The notes under the pieces: generated by a model
Seen by the model: only the letters and a program-made list of their open reading frames with translations
Database searches by the model: none
Told to the model about the DNA's origin: nothing
NCBI RefSeq assembly: GCF_041821145.1
Contig: NZ_JBGUBC010000012.1
Coordinates: 1-64,000 of the forward strand
DNA from: Halopenitus sp041821145
GTDB taxonomy: Archaea; Halobacteriota; Halobacteria; Halobacteriales; Haloferacaceae
DNA length: 64,000 bases
Direction of reading: 5' to 3'
Made by a program: the position numbers and the translations under genes
Shown: positions 27,301 to 33,959 of the stretch, in pieces
Numbering within the stretch: the first letter of the stretch is position 1
Layout: the number at the start of each line of letters is the position of its first letter

Positions 27301-27990
27301 TCCTTCGAGGGCCAGACCGGCACCGTCCCCGCGGGCTACGTCCAGGTTGACACTACGCTCACCCCCGAGGAGGTCACCGACGCGACCGTCGAGTTCAGCA
27401 TCCGTCGGGCGTACCTCGATGAGTTGGGTGTCGAACCCAAGGAAGTTACCCTCTACCACCAGGTTGCTGACGATGAGTGGGTAACTCGTGAGACTGAATA
27501 CGTCGCAACCGGTGACACCTACCATCGCTTCGAGGGCTCGATGCCCGAGTTCTCCGTGTTCGCGCTCGGAACTGGCGCTTCCCAGTTGGACGTGACCGAC
27601 GCCAGTCTTGCTGAACCGACTATCACGGCCGACGAGACCGCGACGGTCACGGCAACCGTCACCAATCGCGGCCAGACCGTCGGCGAAACCACCGTCAACC
27701 TTACCCTCGGCGGGTCCGTCGTCGACTCCCAGACTGTCACAGTCGAGGGCGAGGAAACCGCCGACGTGACGCTGTCATTCACCCCCGACTCGCCCGGCGA
27801 GTATGACATGGCTGTGGGCGAGATCAATCTTGCCGGCCTCACCGTCGAAGCCGCCACTGAGTCGGAGGAGGAGGTGACGGCCGCCGAGGAATCTGGAGAG
27901 TCGGGTCTCCCGATAGGGCCAATCACGTTTCTGGTCGTCCTGATCGCCGTCGTGCTTGCGGGCGGTCTCTGGTGGCGTCAAAGACAGTGA
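24316..27990 (+). CDS. Large cadherin-like surface protein with PGF-pre-PGF domain
   Basis: 1,224-residue exported protein. A signal peptide (about 8-34) is followed by a cadherin-like repeat (37-134, with ITYSLVGGADQSKFTIDPDT), a 350-residue beta-rich region rich in N-x-T/S sites, and three more cadherin-like repeats at about 494-597, 598-702 and 703-808, each with acidic DxNA/DxD-type calcium-site patterns. A Gly/Ser and Asp/Gly linker comes next, then a PGF-pre-PGF-like domain (about 852-1085, ending EFSVFALG), a CARDB-like domain (about 1092-1180) and one C-terminal membrane helix followed by RQRQ. Repeats 3 and 4 share an identical 174-bp DNA block. It is likely a membrane-anchored adhesion or cell-surface protein; the binding partner is unknown. 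Confidence 0.85.
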   Translation: MSSTPHQKLTVLVLSLCLIFSIFASFSAGVAAADGVTFNSGNNPSFAEMGTGTVIDVNADDGEGGSNDEGITYSLVGGADQSKFTIDPDTGDLTFQNPPNYEVPTDSDEGNDYVVDVEADDGTQTSTQTITVNITDRADEGTSHTLGGTETDGALKINIESGNIRLFRYNGTGSEWVGQYYPGGTGGSSYSSDTAVHAGGSVYDKPNGGTADPSTDGELQVREQYNYTTDGDTTVVTEYKDPGSGVTFVQRITYSGSNQYYDMSWDVRNIPAGTSDISGVEVLHGADTYLAGGDSGIGFYNSDTDTVGVRKGPGNFSVSAENRLELRGLTGPDGYISQRYSDVDNNLADGDMPDTVDNTPHDNGYGMEWERGSTLGDGETWTVDARESLTLSTVITTGPGTKSHSGDSTDLTFDVENIVSSPEDVSYSTDGPSGWTITTPSDTNISAGSTVQETVTVTPPDSVNGGQYEVTLTSTPAGGSSSSATATVDVPFDPPTFNSGSNPSFDEESTGRAIDVNAEADSGNDTGITYSLVGGADQSAFSIDSSTGNLTFDSPPDHESPNDSDANNDYVVDVEADDGQETATQTITVEVTNVNDKQPTFSSETNLSFAEDGTGTVIDVNATDGDGGSVDAGVSYSLVGGADQSAFSVDSSTGNLTFDSPPDYESPNDSDANNDYVVDVEADDGLKTSTQNITVNVTDIDNQPSFSSGTTPSFAEDGTGTVIDVNATDGDGGSVDAGVSYSLVGGADQSAFSVDSSTGNLTFDSPPDYENPTDSDTNNNYVVNVQANDSAKTTNQTITVTVTDIDDTGGSGSGGGSGGSSVDETTETTVTVEENSGDESDGTEGNEPARDMTVTVTNPQPGQTLVIDENGATIQEEGERVPEDGNTQDGGEDGGQDDGGDSQEGEADNGDGTSGSSTSNVRANQLTVNINTDQDFELSVTTYEDDLTRSTAIEVGTQSARVAPLARGASMMRINTAPTQTEGGLTPDEVEAAARSFEGQTGTVPAGYVQVDTTLTPEEVTDATVEFSIRRAYLDELGVEPKEVTLYHQVADDEWVTRETEYVATGDTYHRFEGSMPEFSVFALGTGASQLDVTDASLAEPTITADETATVTATVTNRGQTVGETTVNLTLGGSVVDSQTVTVEGEETADVTLSFTPDSPGEYDMAVGEINLAGLTVEAATESEEEVTAAEESGESGLPIGPITFLVVLIAVVLAGGLWWRQRQ
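26136..26309 (+). repeat. 174-bp internal direct repeat, copy 1
   Basis: Identical base for base to 26451-26624, in frame (offset 315 bases = 105 codons). It encodes the core of cadherin-like repeat 3. Zero synonymous differences imply recent duplication or gene conversion. Confidence 0.95.
26451..26624 (+). repeat. 174-bp internal direct repeat, copy 2
   Basis: Identical to 26136-26309; encodes the core of cadherin-like repeat 4. Confidence 0.95.
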
Positions 27991-28145
27991 GTAGGCGTTC
28001 GTCCGACTTATTTCCCGTCTGAAATGACTATCCTGCACTAACCGTTTCATCCATTTCCTGTCCTGACTGATTCTGCACCCGAATCCCGGAACACGTCTCG
28101 TGCGAGATATGCGCTCTATATTCAGCAAGTCCATCTTGACAGGTT

Positions 28146-28330
28146 GTCAACTACCCCACCCTACTTTGCTCACCCTGACGGGTTCGCTCGTTGAGGGTGG
28201 GGCTTGTCCATGAACTCGGCCTCAAACCCTTCCGGGTGGGCGGTAAATCCGCCGCTCAGCGTCACTGTTCCAGACTTTAGGGCAAGTTGACTGTTGCCCG
28301 TCCGCCGAGACGACTGTTGGCCTCGACGGA
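28146..28330 (-). ncRNA. Predicted omega-RNA (TnpB guide RNA scaffold)
   Basis: The tnpB 3' end runs into a hairpin with perfect stem CCCCACCCT (minus strand, 28202-28194) / AGGGTGGGG (28162-28154). Sense-overlapping RNAs from tnpB 3' ends are known in haloarchaea and now understood as guide RNAs. The guide would be the DNA just past the right end, about 28126-28145. The 5' limit given is approximate. Confidence 0.55.
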
Positions 28331-29426
28331 CATACCGCAGTCCGATATTCTTCGCCGCGTTATAGTCTGCGTTCGCCTCCGAATCACACTTCTGACACCG
28401 GAAATCGTTGCGAGTCGGACGATTCTCGTCTGCCGTGAAGCCACACTCGGCGCACCGCTTGGACGTGTACGCCGACCCGACTTGCTTCACCGAGATACCG
28501 ACCGCTTCGGCTTTGTATTCCACCTGCTCGTACAGCGTTCGGAACGCCCACTTGTGGCCCCACGATGCGCCCGTGCGATCGCGGATGTGGGTTAAGTCCT
28601 CGAATGCAATTACATCGCACTCATAACGGAGTGCTTCATCCACAATCATATTCGACGCTCGGTGGAGTACGTCGCGGATGTAGCGAAGTTCCCGGCCACT
28701 CGACTGATTGAGTGTTCGGTGGGCACTTCGCGTCCCGGTCTGTTGGAGTCCGGCGCGTACCTTCTCAAACTCGCGGAGGTCGTGGGTTAGCTCCCGCCCG
28801 CTGATGAAGGAGGCGGTACTTGTGACGGCGAGGTTTTCGATACCGAGGTCAACCCCGAGGACCGTTCCGTCCTCAGCGGTGTTTCGCTCAATATCGTTCT
28901 TGGGTCGTCGGAAGCCGATATGTAAGAAGTAATCGCCGTCACGGGCGGTGAGCGTGCTTTCCGTAACGCTCCATGTGTCTGAATCGATGTACTGCCGTTG
29001 GTAGCCATCGTCAGCGTCAGGGAGTGCAAGCGGACACCGGACACGACTCTCCGTTGTGGAGAGCGACACGGTATCGTCCTCAAACAGCGTCATGGTCCGG
29101 GCGTCGTACTTCACCGTGGGGGCGGTGAAGAGGGGCTTGCTCACCTTCTTGCCGTTCGACCGGCGTTCGATACAGCCAGTGATGGCTTGGGCGGCTTGGT
29201 GGGTGGCGAGAATCGCGTGCTGACTACCGAGGTCGGTGTGTTCGCGCACATCGTCGTAGGCGAGGGGCTGTACATCGCTTTTCGAGTTGCACCTCCCCCA
29301 CGCCATATCCGTGGCGAGTTGGCAACCACGCTTCCACTCGGAGATGGTTTCCTCAAGCAACTCGCGTTGCTCATCGTCTACCGAGAGACGAGTGATTGCC
29401 GTCCGACGCACGTAGTCGTCTGCCAC
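28170..29426 (-). CDS. tnpB: RNA-guided endonuclease TnpB (IS1341-type)
   Basis: 418 residues from the GTG at 29426, the usual haloarchaeal TnpB start (VADDYVRRTAITRL). RuvC residues are intact: D193 (LGVDLGIENLAV), E276 (IAFEDLTHI) and D354 (ANADYNAAKN). The zinc finger has C325/C328/C344/C347. TnpB cuts DNA matching the guide carried by its omega-RNA and helps the element persist; it is not itself the transposase. The reading frame is open further upstream, but that part is Arg-rich, unlike TnpB, and crosses a relic element end, so I exclude it. The stop lies inside the right-end hairpin. Confidence 0.92.
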   Translation of the reverse strand: MADDYVRRTAITRLSVDDEQRELLEETISEWKRGCQLATDMAWGRCNSKSDVQPLAYDDVREHTDLGSQHAILATHQAAQAITGCIERRSNGKKVSKPLFTAPTVKYDARTMTLFEDDTVSLSTTESRVRCPLALPDADDGYQRQYIDSDTWSVTESTLTARDGDYFLHIGFRRPKNDIERNTAEDGTVLGVDLGIENLAVTSTASFISGRELTHDLREFEKVRAGLQQTGTRSAHRTLNQSSGRELRYIRDVLHRASNMIVDEALRYECDVIAFEDLTHIRDRTGASWGHKWAFRTLYEQVEYKAEAVGISVKQVGSAYTSKRCAECGFTADENRPTRNDFRCQKCDSEANADYNAAKNIGLRYVRRGQQSSRRTGNSQLALKSGTVTLSGGFTAHPEGFEAEFMDKPHPQRANPSG

Positions 29427-29490
29427 AGTTTCAATGTAATCTGGAAGGTGTTTATAGTCTAGCGTTTGTAATCGATGCGAACGCGCTCCT

Positions 29491-29533
29491 CCCCTTCCTA
29501 CTCGCTCCCTCCGGTCGCTCCTTGAGGAAGGGG
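29491..29533 (-). mobile_element. Relic IS1341-type right-end hairpin 3
   Basis: Stem CCCCTTCCT / AGGAAGGGG (perfect) enclosing CAAGGAGCG, ACCGGAGG and GAGCGAGT on the minus strand. It has the same plan as the intact right end but a different, compensated stem sequence. It sits about 65 bases upstream of the tnpB start, so the TnpB element seems to have landed beside an older element's end. Confidence 0.6.
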
Positions 29534-30096
29534 ACTCCGCGCTACCGAACAGTTGAATAGGGTGATGGAGCCACACCGATCCAATTGATGCGAAAAGATT
29601 CGTGGAGAGGTAACCGTCCCTACTCTCCTGGTCGTCCGGTTTCGTACGTAGCGGCTGGGGTCGTAGACGAGTCGAGAGTTGAGCGGTTGTTCCTACGCGC
29701 ACGCATCGGATTCTGATGCGTGCGTGCTCCCGGGGCTGCGGGTGGCTGTGCGCGTTCCACTGCACGGACGAGCGCCGGCGGTACTGCGCGTGCTCGTGCC
29801 CTAACTGGTCCTCGCGCAACGCCTCCCCACGCCCACGGTCGTAGCGCGCCCGCGTGAGGGTGCGGTTCGTGTGCATCGGGTGGAGCCGTGGCGGTGTGGG
29901 GTGTTTTTCTTGTTCATGTCCCTTTTAGGGATACTCGGTAAGGGGATCCTCCCATCGGCCGGGAACGGATCGCCGACGTCGACGTCCGATCGACCCGATC
30001 GCGGGATTCGCCGGCTCCATGCGAAACCGGGGTTACGGATGTCTACTTATAAAGAACGGAACCGCAGGATAGTGATGCCTCTCACGAGTCGCCGCG
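29534..30096. other. Gene-poor stretch inside the integrated element
   Basis: About 560 bases. Open frames on both strands (for example minus-strand 29876 downward, Arg/His-rich) show no motif and no haloarchaeal acidic composition. A frame on the plus strand at 29871-30110 is likewise unsupported. Probably decayed DNA. Confidence 0.4.
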
Positions 30097-31119
30097 CTAC
30101 CAATCGATGATCGACCCCACAGGCACGCCGCCGAGATCTCGCTGGCCGCGGATTTTGGCATCGACCCTGAGTTCAAGGAACTGAAGCCGATCCCGTCCCG
30201 TCGATATCCACGCTTCCAGACCCTCCTGAAGGACGTCTTCAACACGAGGTTCGTCAACGCACTTGAGCTTCGAAAGGAGGGTATCGAAGCGGAGTGTTCT
30301 CTCATCACCGTCAACATCGACGAGGGTCGCCCCATATCGGGCCATCCACTTTTCCAGAGCGGAATCGGCCCGCGAGCGAAGATCCACGTTCGCGAGTTCG
30401 GCCACTCGTTCGGCAGTCGATTCTTTCAACTCTTCGAGGCGGTCGACCATCCCGACGATCTCCTGGCGGATCTTCTGGCTGGTGAATTTGACCATGCCGC
30501 GGTCGCTTTCGACGATCTCGCCGAAGCGCTCGAGGACGCGGTAGATCGTTGAGACGGACGAGTCGGTCTTCTCCGCGAGTTCTTCGTAGTGCATTCGGCC
30601 GCCGTCGGTTGCAAGCACTTCCGTAGCGTCGCGAGCGGTCGGCGTCAGCTCGCCGAGCACACTCATCAACACGCTCTCCTGCTGGGCTTCAAGTTGCGGC
30701 GTCGGATCGGACAATCCCGCGATCTCTTGGTCGGAGCCGGTGACCTCGAAGTGATCGTCGGCGACATAGGCAGTCGGATCGGGATCGGTCGGGACATCGG
30801 CCCAACGCAACACGTTCACGAGCAACTCTTCGAGTTGCCGTTGAAGCTCGTCGCGATCGCGCCACTCACGCGTGTCGCCGTCGATCTTCCGGTGAAACGC
30901 ACAGCCGAACTTCGGCGACGAAAGGGGATCGTCCCCCGTCTCCTCGCGACGCGCGTGTTTGGGGTGGTAGCTCTTCAGCCGCACGCCTGTCGCGTGATCG
31001 GGAACGATCTGTTCGACCGCGGACGGTTCCAGTTCTATCGCGTGCCGGTAGCCGATCACGTCCGTATTGTCGGCCTTGTACTCCCACCGAGTGCCCTTCT
31101 CGTCGGCGAGCAACAGCAT
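30097..31119 (-). CDS. DUF7845-like protein (C-terminal portion) with winged-helix-like segment
   Basis: 340 residues if translation starts at the ATG at 31119, which overlaps the upstream stop in another frame (TGATG). It begins MLLLADEKGTRWEYKADNTD and continues with LKSYHPKHARREETGDDPLS, sequences I associate with the haloarchaeal DUF7845 family found in plasmids and viruses. A winged-helix-like segment follows (MHYEELAEKTDSSVSTIYRV), then a helical region. Compared with full DUF7845 proteins about 200 N-terminal residues are missing. Because of a frameshift the frame is also open up to 31710, merging it with the nuclease-like gene. It probably binds DNA; the role is unknown. Confidence 0.65.
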   Translation of the reverse strand: MLLLADEKGTRWEYKADNTDVIGYRHAIELEPSAVEQIVPDHATGVRLKSYHPKHARREETGDDPLSSPKFGCAFHRKIDGDTREWRDRDELQRQLEELLVNVLRWADVPTDPDPTAYVADDHFEVTGSDQEIAGLSDPTPQLEAQQESVLMSVLGELTPTARDATEVLATDGGRMHYEELAEKTDSSVSTIYRVLERFGEIVESDRGMVKFTSQKIRQEIVGMVDRLEELKESTAERVAELANVDLRSRADSALEKWMARYGATLVDVDGDERTLRFDTLLSKLKCVDEPRVEDVLQEGLEAWISTGRDRLQFLELRVDAKIRGQRDLGGVPVGSIIDW

Positions 31120-31710
31120 CAGTCGATGTCGTCGCCACAGATCGGGCAGATCGGAACGCGCTCGTCGTTCTCGCCGTACCGGACTCGCGGTCGACAGATC
31201 GTCCGCTGGTGGAGGGGGAGATCCACGTAGATCACCCCTCATCTCGTCCGGATCGAATACGCGCGACCACGCCACCTTCGAGTAGGGCTCGCGGCCGTCC
31301 GTATCGCTCCACGTCTCGATGAGTTCCTGACCGACCGCGTTCGGCGGGGCTAGCGTAGCTGCGAGAACATCTCGGGAGTGCGGCGCACACACGGCGAGCA
31401 GGTAAACGCCACCGTGCTCCGCGAGGTACTCGTGCTGCGTCTCACGGAAGTGGAACCGCCCGCGGCGCTGGCCCTCTCCGTAGACCACGGACACGCTCTT
31501 AATCTCGACGAGCGTCCCGTCCTCGATGATGAGTAGGCCCGCAGAGTCGAGTTCGGAGGATGGCGTGAACGCCCCCCGCATCCGGGCGTCGACGTGTGGA
31601 TTCTCGGTGTCCGAGACGGGTTCCAACTGCGGAACGAGATCGAGTACGGCGGACTCGGAGGTCTCACCGAGTCGCCTCGAACGTGCGAGACCTGGTCGGT
31701 CCGTGCTCAT
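31119..31710 (-). pseudogene. PD-(D/E)XK nuclease-like gene, frameshifted near 31235
   Basis: The first part reads MSTDRPGLARSRRLGETSES, then ELDSAGLLIIEDGTLVEIKS, a D...E-x-K pattern of PD-(D/E)XK nuclease folds (D in LDSAG, E and K in LVEIKS). After FDPDEM, near the GGGG run at 31235-31238, the sensible protein continues in the next frame as GVIYVDLPLHQRTICRPRVR, YGENDERVPICPICGDDID, stop (31121-31119), with a zinc-ribbon-like HxxxxC...CPIC. A single-base gain or two-base loss explains the shift. An intact gene would give about 196 residues. It could be decay, a sequencing error, or programmed frameshifting. Confidence 0.6.
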
Positions 31711-31967
31711 CAGCGACCGCCCCCGTTGGAATTCTCGAGTTGGTCAGTGTGAGTCCCGCGGTTCCGCTTCGGCTGGTCGGCAGGATCGGGCCAATCGACG
31801 TCCCGGCCGGCCGCGCTTCCGAGTTGGATTCGGGATCGCGTATCGCAGGCGAGACAGCGGTGGACGCGACCCTCCTCATCACCGAAGGTTCGGCGGAACG
31901 TATCAGAGATATGAGAATTGCAGTAGAGACAGACGGAGTTATCGGTTAGTTGACCGATCCGCATCAT
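31710..31967 (-). CDS. DUF7563-like zinc-finger protein
   Basis: 85 residues (84 from the ATG at 31964). Two CxxC pairs: CLYCNSHISDTFRRTFGDEE and HRCLACDTRSRI, matching the DUF7563 pattern CxxCxSHVSxxFxRxFGD. The C-terminal tail is disordered and hydrophilic. Its stop overlaps the next gene's start (TGATG at 31710), so it is probably cotranslated with the nuclease-like gene. Likely a small nucleic-acid-binding protein of the element. Confidence 0.7.
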   Translation of the reverse strand: MMRIGQLTDNSVCLYCNSHISDTFRRTFGDEEGRVHRCLACDTRSRIQLGSAAGRDVDWPDPADQPKRNRGTHTDQLENSNGGGR

Positions 31968-32010
31968 TTTTCTGACCCCGCGGTCGTCGATTTCGAGGTC
32001 CTGAACGGGT

Positions 32011-32061
32011 TACACTCCCCGGTAACGGGGAGTTGTAAGAATTTTAATGGGACCGCCGAGA
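32011..32061. repeat. Right attachment repeat (att), overlapping tRNA-Pro
   Basis: 51-bp partner of 22557-22607. The last 14 bases (32048-32061) are the 3' end of the tRNA-Pro gene on the minus strand. It contains the same 8+8-base inverted repeat (32014-32033). Confidence 0.88.
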
Positions 32062-32118
32062 ATCGAACTCGGGTCATACCGACCCCATCGGCATAGGATA
32101 CCACTACCCCACGGTCCC
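32048..32118 (-). tRNA. tRNA-Pro (anticodon GGG)
   Basis: 71-nt cloverleaf on the minus strand, without an encoded CCA. Acceptor stem GGGACCG/CGGTCCC with discriminator A; D arm GGGTAGTGGTATCC; anticodon stem TGCCG/CGGTA with loop ATGGGGT, giving anticodon GGG after U33; T arm with GTTCGATTC. The gene is complete, as expected when an element regenerates its tRNA target. It serves as the attachment site of the 22557-32061 element. Confidence 0.93.
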
Positions 32119-32204
32119 TGGCTGCATTCAAACGAACGAGAGTCCGTTAATTAAGGGCTTCGTTTCACCCGCCGATGGACGCCACTGCCCCCGAGATCGG
32201 CCGG

Positions 32205-33224
32205 TCACGACGATCGGACGAGCACGCGTTCGAGGTCAACGACGAGCCCCTCCTCCGCGTTCGGATCCCCGACGAGCGTCCCTAAACAGACGGCGCTACC
32301 GTTAGGGAGGTAGCACGCGACGAGGGGTCGATCGTCTCCATCGTGACCGCTGTCCGTACTCGGAGTGGCGTCGCCGTCCAATTCGCCGTCGACGTCGATC
32401 ACCCCTGGTGCATAGATGGGTGCTCCGGTGGTGACGTTCACCGCGGTCGAGGGTGCGATCGTGACCGCAGGCAGGTGCGATAACGCTGCTTCTGCGGGTT
32501 GGACGACCTCCCGAAGGAACGAGTCGTCTCCCTCACGGGCCCACGCGAGCGCGTCCCACAGGTCCTGAAGCGTCCGTAGATCGGTATCGTCGAAGGGATC
32601 CGTGGCGATGCGGCGCAACGCGCCCATGTGGCCGCCGGTCCCGGCCGCCAGCCCCAGATCGTGGCACAGCTTACGGATGTACGTGCCGGACTCACACCGG
32701 ATCCGAAACAGGCCGTGGCGATCCTCGAGTTCGAGGAGGTCCAACTCGTGGATCCGGCGGGTCCGAAGCCGGCGAGTTACGGCGCTTTTGCGCGGCGGCT
32801 TCTGGTAGATCTCCCCCTCGAAGTCGGCCACGATCGCCTCGAGATCCGACGGCGGAACGTCGTGGAACTCGAGTTCCGCGACGTACTCCTTTTGCCCCTC
32901 GAGGAATACCCGGGCGGCCCGCCTTGCCGTCCCCACGAGCGTCGGGAGACAGCCGGTCACTTTCGGGTCGAGCGTTCCGGAGTGGGCAACCCCGTCGATC
33001 GACGGTCCTTCCGGATCTATCTCGGCGAGCGTCTCGATGATCTCGTCGCGGATCCACGCGGAGACTTGATGCGAGGAGGGCCCCGCCGGCTTGTCCAGGT
33101 TGACCACGCCGAAGCGCAAAAGCGCTGCCGGCGATCGATCCTCGGGCGGGGCTCTCAATCGTTCGTGACCCCGTGTGGTGCCGGCGTCATCAGCAGATCG
33201 TTCCTCCCGGCTGTCGTCAGTCAC
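32205..33224 (-). CDS. rRNA/tRNA pseudouridine synthase Cbf5 (TruB-like)
   Basis: 339 residues from the GTG at 33224. The catalytic aspartate D86 is in HSGTLDPKVTGCLPTLVG; the RNA-binding YIRKLCHDLG motif (with ESGTYIRK) follows, and a PUA-like domain closes the protein. In archaea this TruB-family enzyme is the catalytic subunit of H/ACA guide ribonucleoproteins and can also act on tRNA U55. The frame is open well upstream, but that region is Arg/Ser-rich antisense of cmk and is excluded. It lies 31 bases downstream of cmk, a common archaeal pairing. Confidence 0.9.
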   Translation of the reverse strand: MTDDSREERSADDAGTTRGHERLRAPPEDRSPAALLRFGVVNLDKPAGPSSHQVSAWIRDEIIETLAEIDPEGPSIDGVAHSGTLDPKVTGCLPTLVGTARRAARVFLEGQKEYVAELEFHDVPPSDLEAIVADFEGEIYQKPPRKSAVTRRLRTRRIHELDLLELEDRHGLFRIRCESGTYIRKLCHDLGLAAGTGGHMGALRRIATDPFDDTDLRTLQDLWDALAWAREGDDSFLREVVQPAEAALSHLPAVTIAPSTAVNVTTGAPIYAPGVIDVDGELDGDATPSTDSGHDGDDRPLVACYLPNGSAVCLGTLVGDPNAEEGLVVDLERVLVRSS

Positions 33225-33255
33225 GTTCGCCCTCCATCCGTATTGTTCATGGGTC

Positions 33256-33834
33256 TCAAAAGTCGTACCGGACGTCCTCGATGGGGTGTTTGCCCTCGTC
33301 GAGTGCCGGATCGTAGGCCTCGACGAGCGCGACGATCGACTCGTGGATGGCGTCAGGTCCCCATCGGGACGTGTTGTAGACGACGTCGTAAATCGAGAGG
33401 TCTTCGATCGGGATATCGTAGTACTCCAGGTATCGCTTCGACTCGCTCTCCTCGCGCCGGCGCGTCTCCTCGCGGGCCCGGTCGACGTCCTTTCCCTCCC
33501 GGTCGGCGATCCGCGCGGCACGCACTTCGAGGGGCGCATCGAGCCAGATGCGCACGTCCGCACTGTCCCCTGCGAGCCACCCGGCGAGGCGAGACTCGAT
33601 GACGACGTCCTCGCGGGTCGTCGCGATCTCCTGGAGACGACGGTCGAGTTCGCGGTCGATCCGGTCGTCGCTCTCGGCGTGTTCGTTGAACTCGACCGGC
33701 GTCATGTCGTTTTCGGCGGCCATCTCGCGAAAGATGTCGCCGCCGCTCACGTGGTCGAGATCGAGCGTCTCCGCGAGTCCGGCGGCCGTGGTGCTCTTCC
33801 CGCTTCCCGGCGGGCCGGAGACGGTCAGTAACAT
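33256..33834 (-). CDS. cmk: (d)CMP kinase
   Basis: 192 residues. The P-loop GPPGSGKST is at 7-15, followed by VSGGDIFREMAAENDMTPVE, the archaeal cytidylate-kinase nucleotide-binding segment. ESRLAGWLAG and IWLDAPLEVRAARIADREG give the CMP-binding and lid regions. It phosphorylates CMP/dCMP to the diphosphate with ATP. It is upstream of the Cbf5 gene on the same strand. Confidence 0.92.
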   Translation of the reverse strand: MLLTVSGPPGSGKSTTAAGLAETLDLDHVSGGDIFREMAAENDMTPVEFNEHAESDDRIDRELDRRLQEIATTREDVVIESRLAGWLAGDSADVRIWLDAPLEVRAARIADREGKDVDRAREETRRREESESKRYLEYYDIPIEDLSIYDVVYNTSRWGPDAIHESIVALVEAYDPALDEGKHPIEDVRYDF

Positions 33835-33959
33835 ATGAACACTCTATCGAGCCCGTTACAAACGACTGTCGTTTCACGGGACGATCGAGCGACCGCGGAC
33901 GACGTCTCGCACGGGCGGGGCTTCGTCACGCTTTTTACCGGTCCATCCGAAACTCAGGT

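Larger units (their letters stand above)
28146..29440 (-). mobile_element. IS1341-type (IS200/IS605 family) element without tnpA
   Basis: One tnpB gene and a structured right end ending TAGTTGAC at 28146. No TnpA transposase gene is present, so movement would need TnpA in trans. The left end is not precisely defined; it lies between the tnpB start (29426) and the relic hairpin at 29491. It is nested in the tRNA-Pro element. Confidence 0.75.
22557..32061. mobile_element. Integrated element in tRNA-Pro(GGG)
   Basis: About 9.5 kb between two 51-bp direct repeats (22557-22607 and 32011-32061; one mismatch). The right copy includes the 3' end of an intact tRNA-Pro gene; the left copy carries only 14 bases of that end. 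A tyrosine recombinase gene starts 60 bases inside the left repeat. The interior is lower in GC than both flanks and carries a surface protein, an IS1341-type element and a DUF7563/nuclease-like/DUF7845 cluster. No replication initiator or capsid gene is seen, so it may be a reduced plasmid- or virus-derived element. Confidence 0.85.

Noticed and set aside
28170..29876. A 568-residue version of TnpB
   Set aside because: The first 150 residues are Arg-rich, lack TnpB motifs and cross a relic right-end hairpin. TnpB homology begins at the GTG at 29426.
30097..31710. A genuine single 537-residue fusion protein
   Set aside because: The central part is not protein-like, while another frame there gives a zinc ribbon with its own stop. 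A frameshifted pair of genes explains the data better, although a programmed fusion is not excluded.
32205..33563. Cbf5 with a 113-residue N-terminal extension
   Set aside because: The extension is antisense to and overlaps cmk, and is Ser/Thr/Arg-rich. The GTG at 33224 gives normal length.
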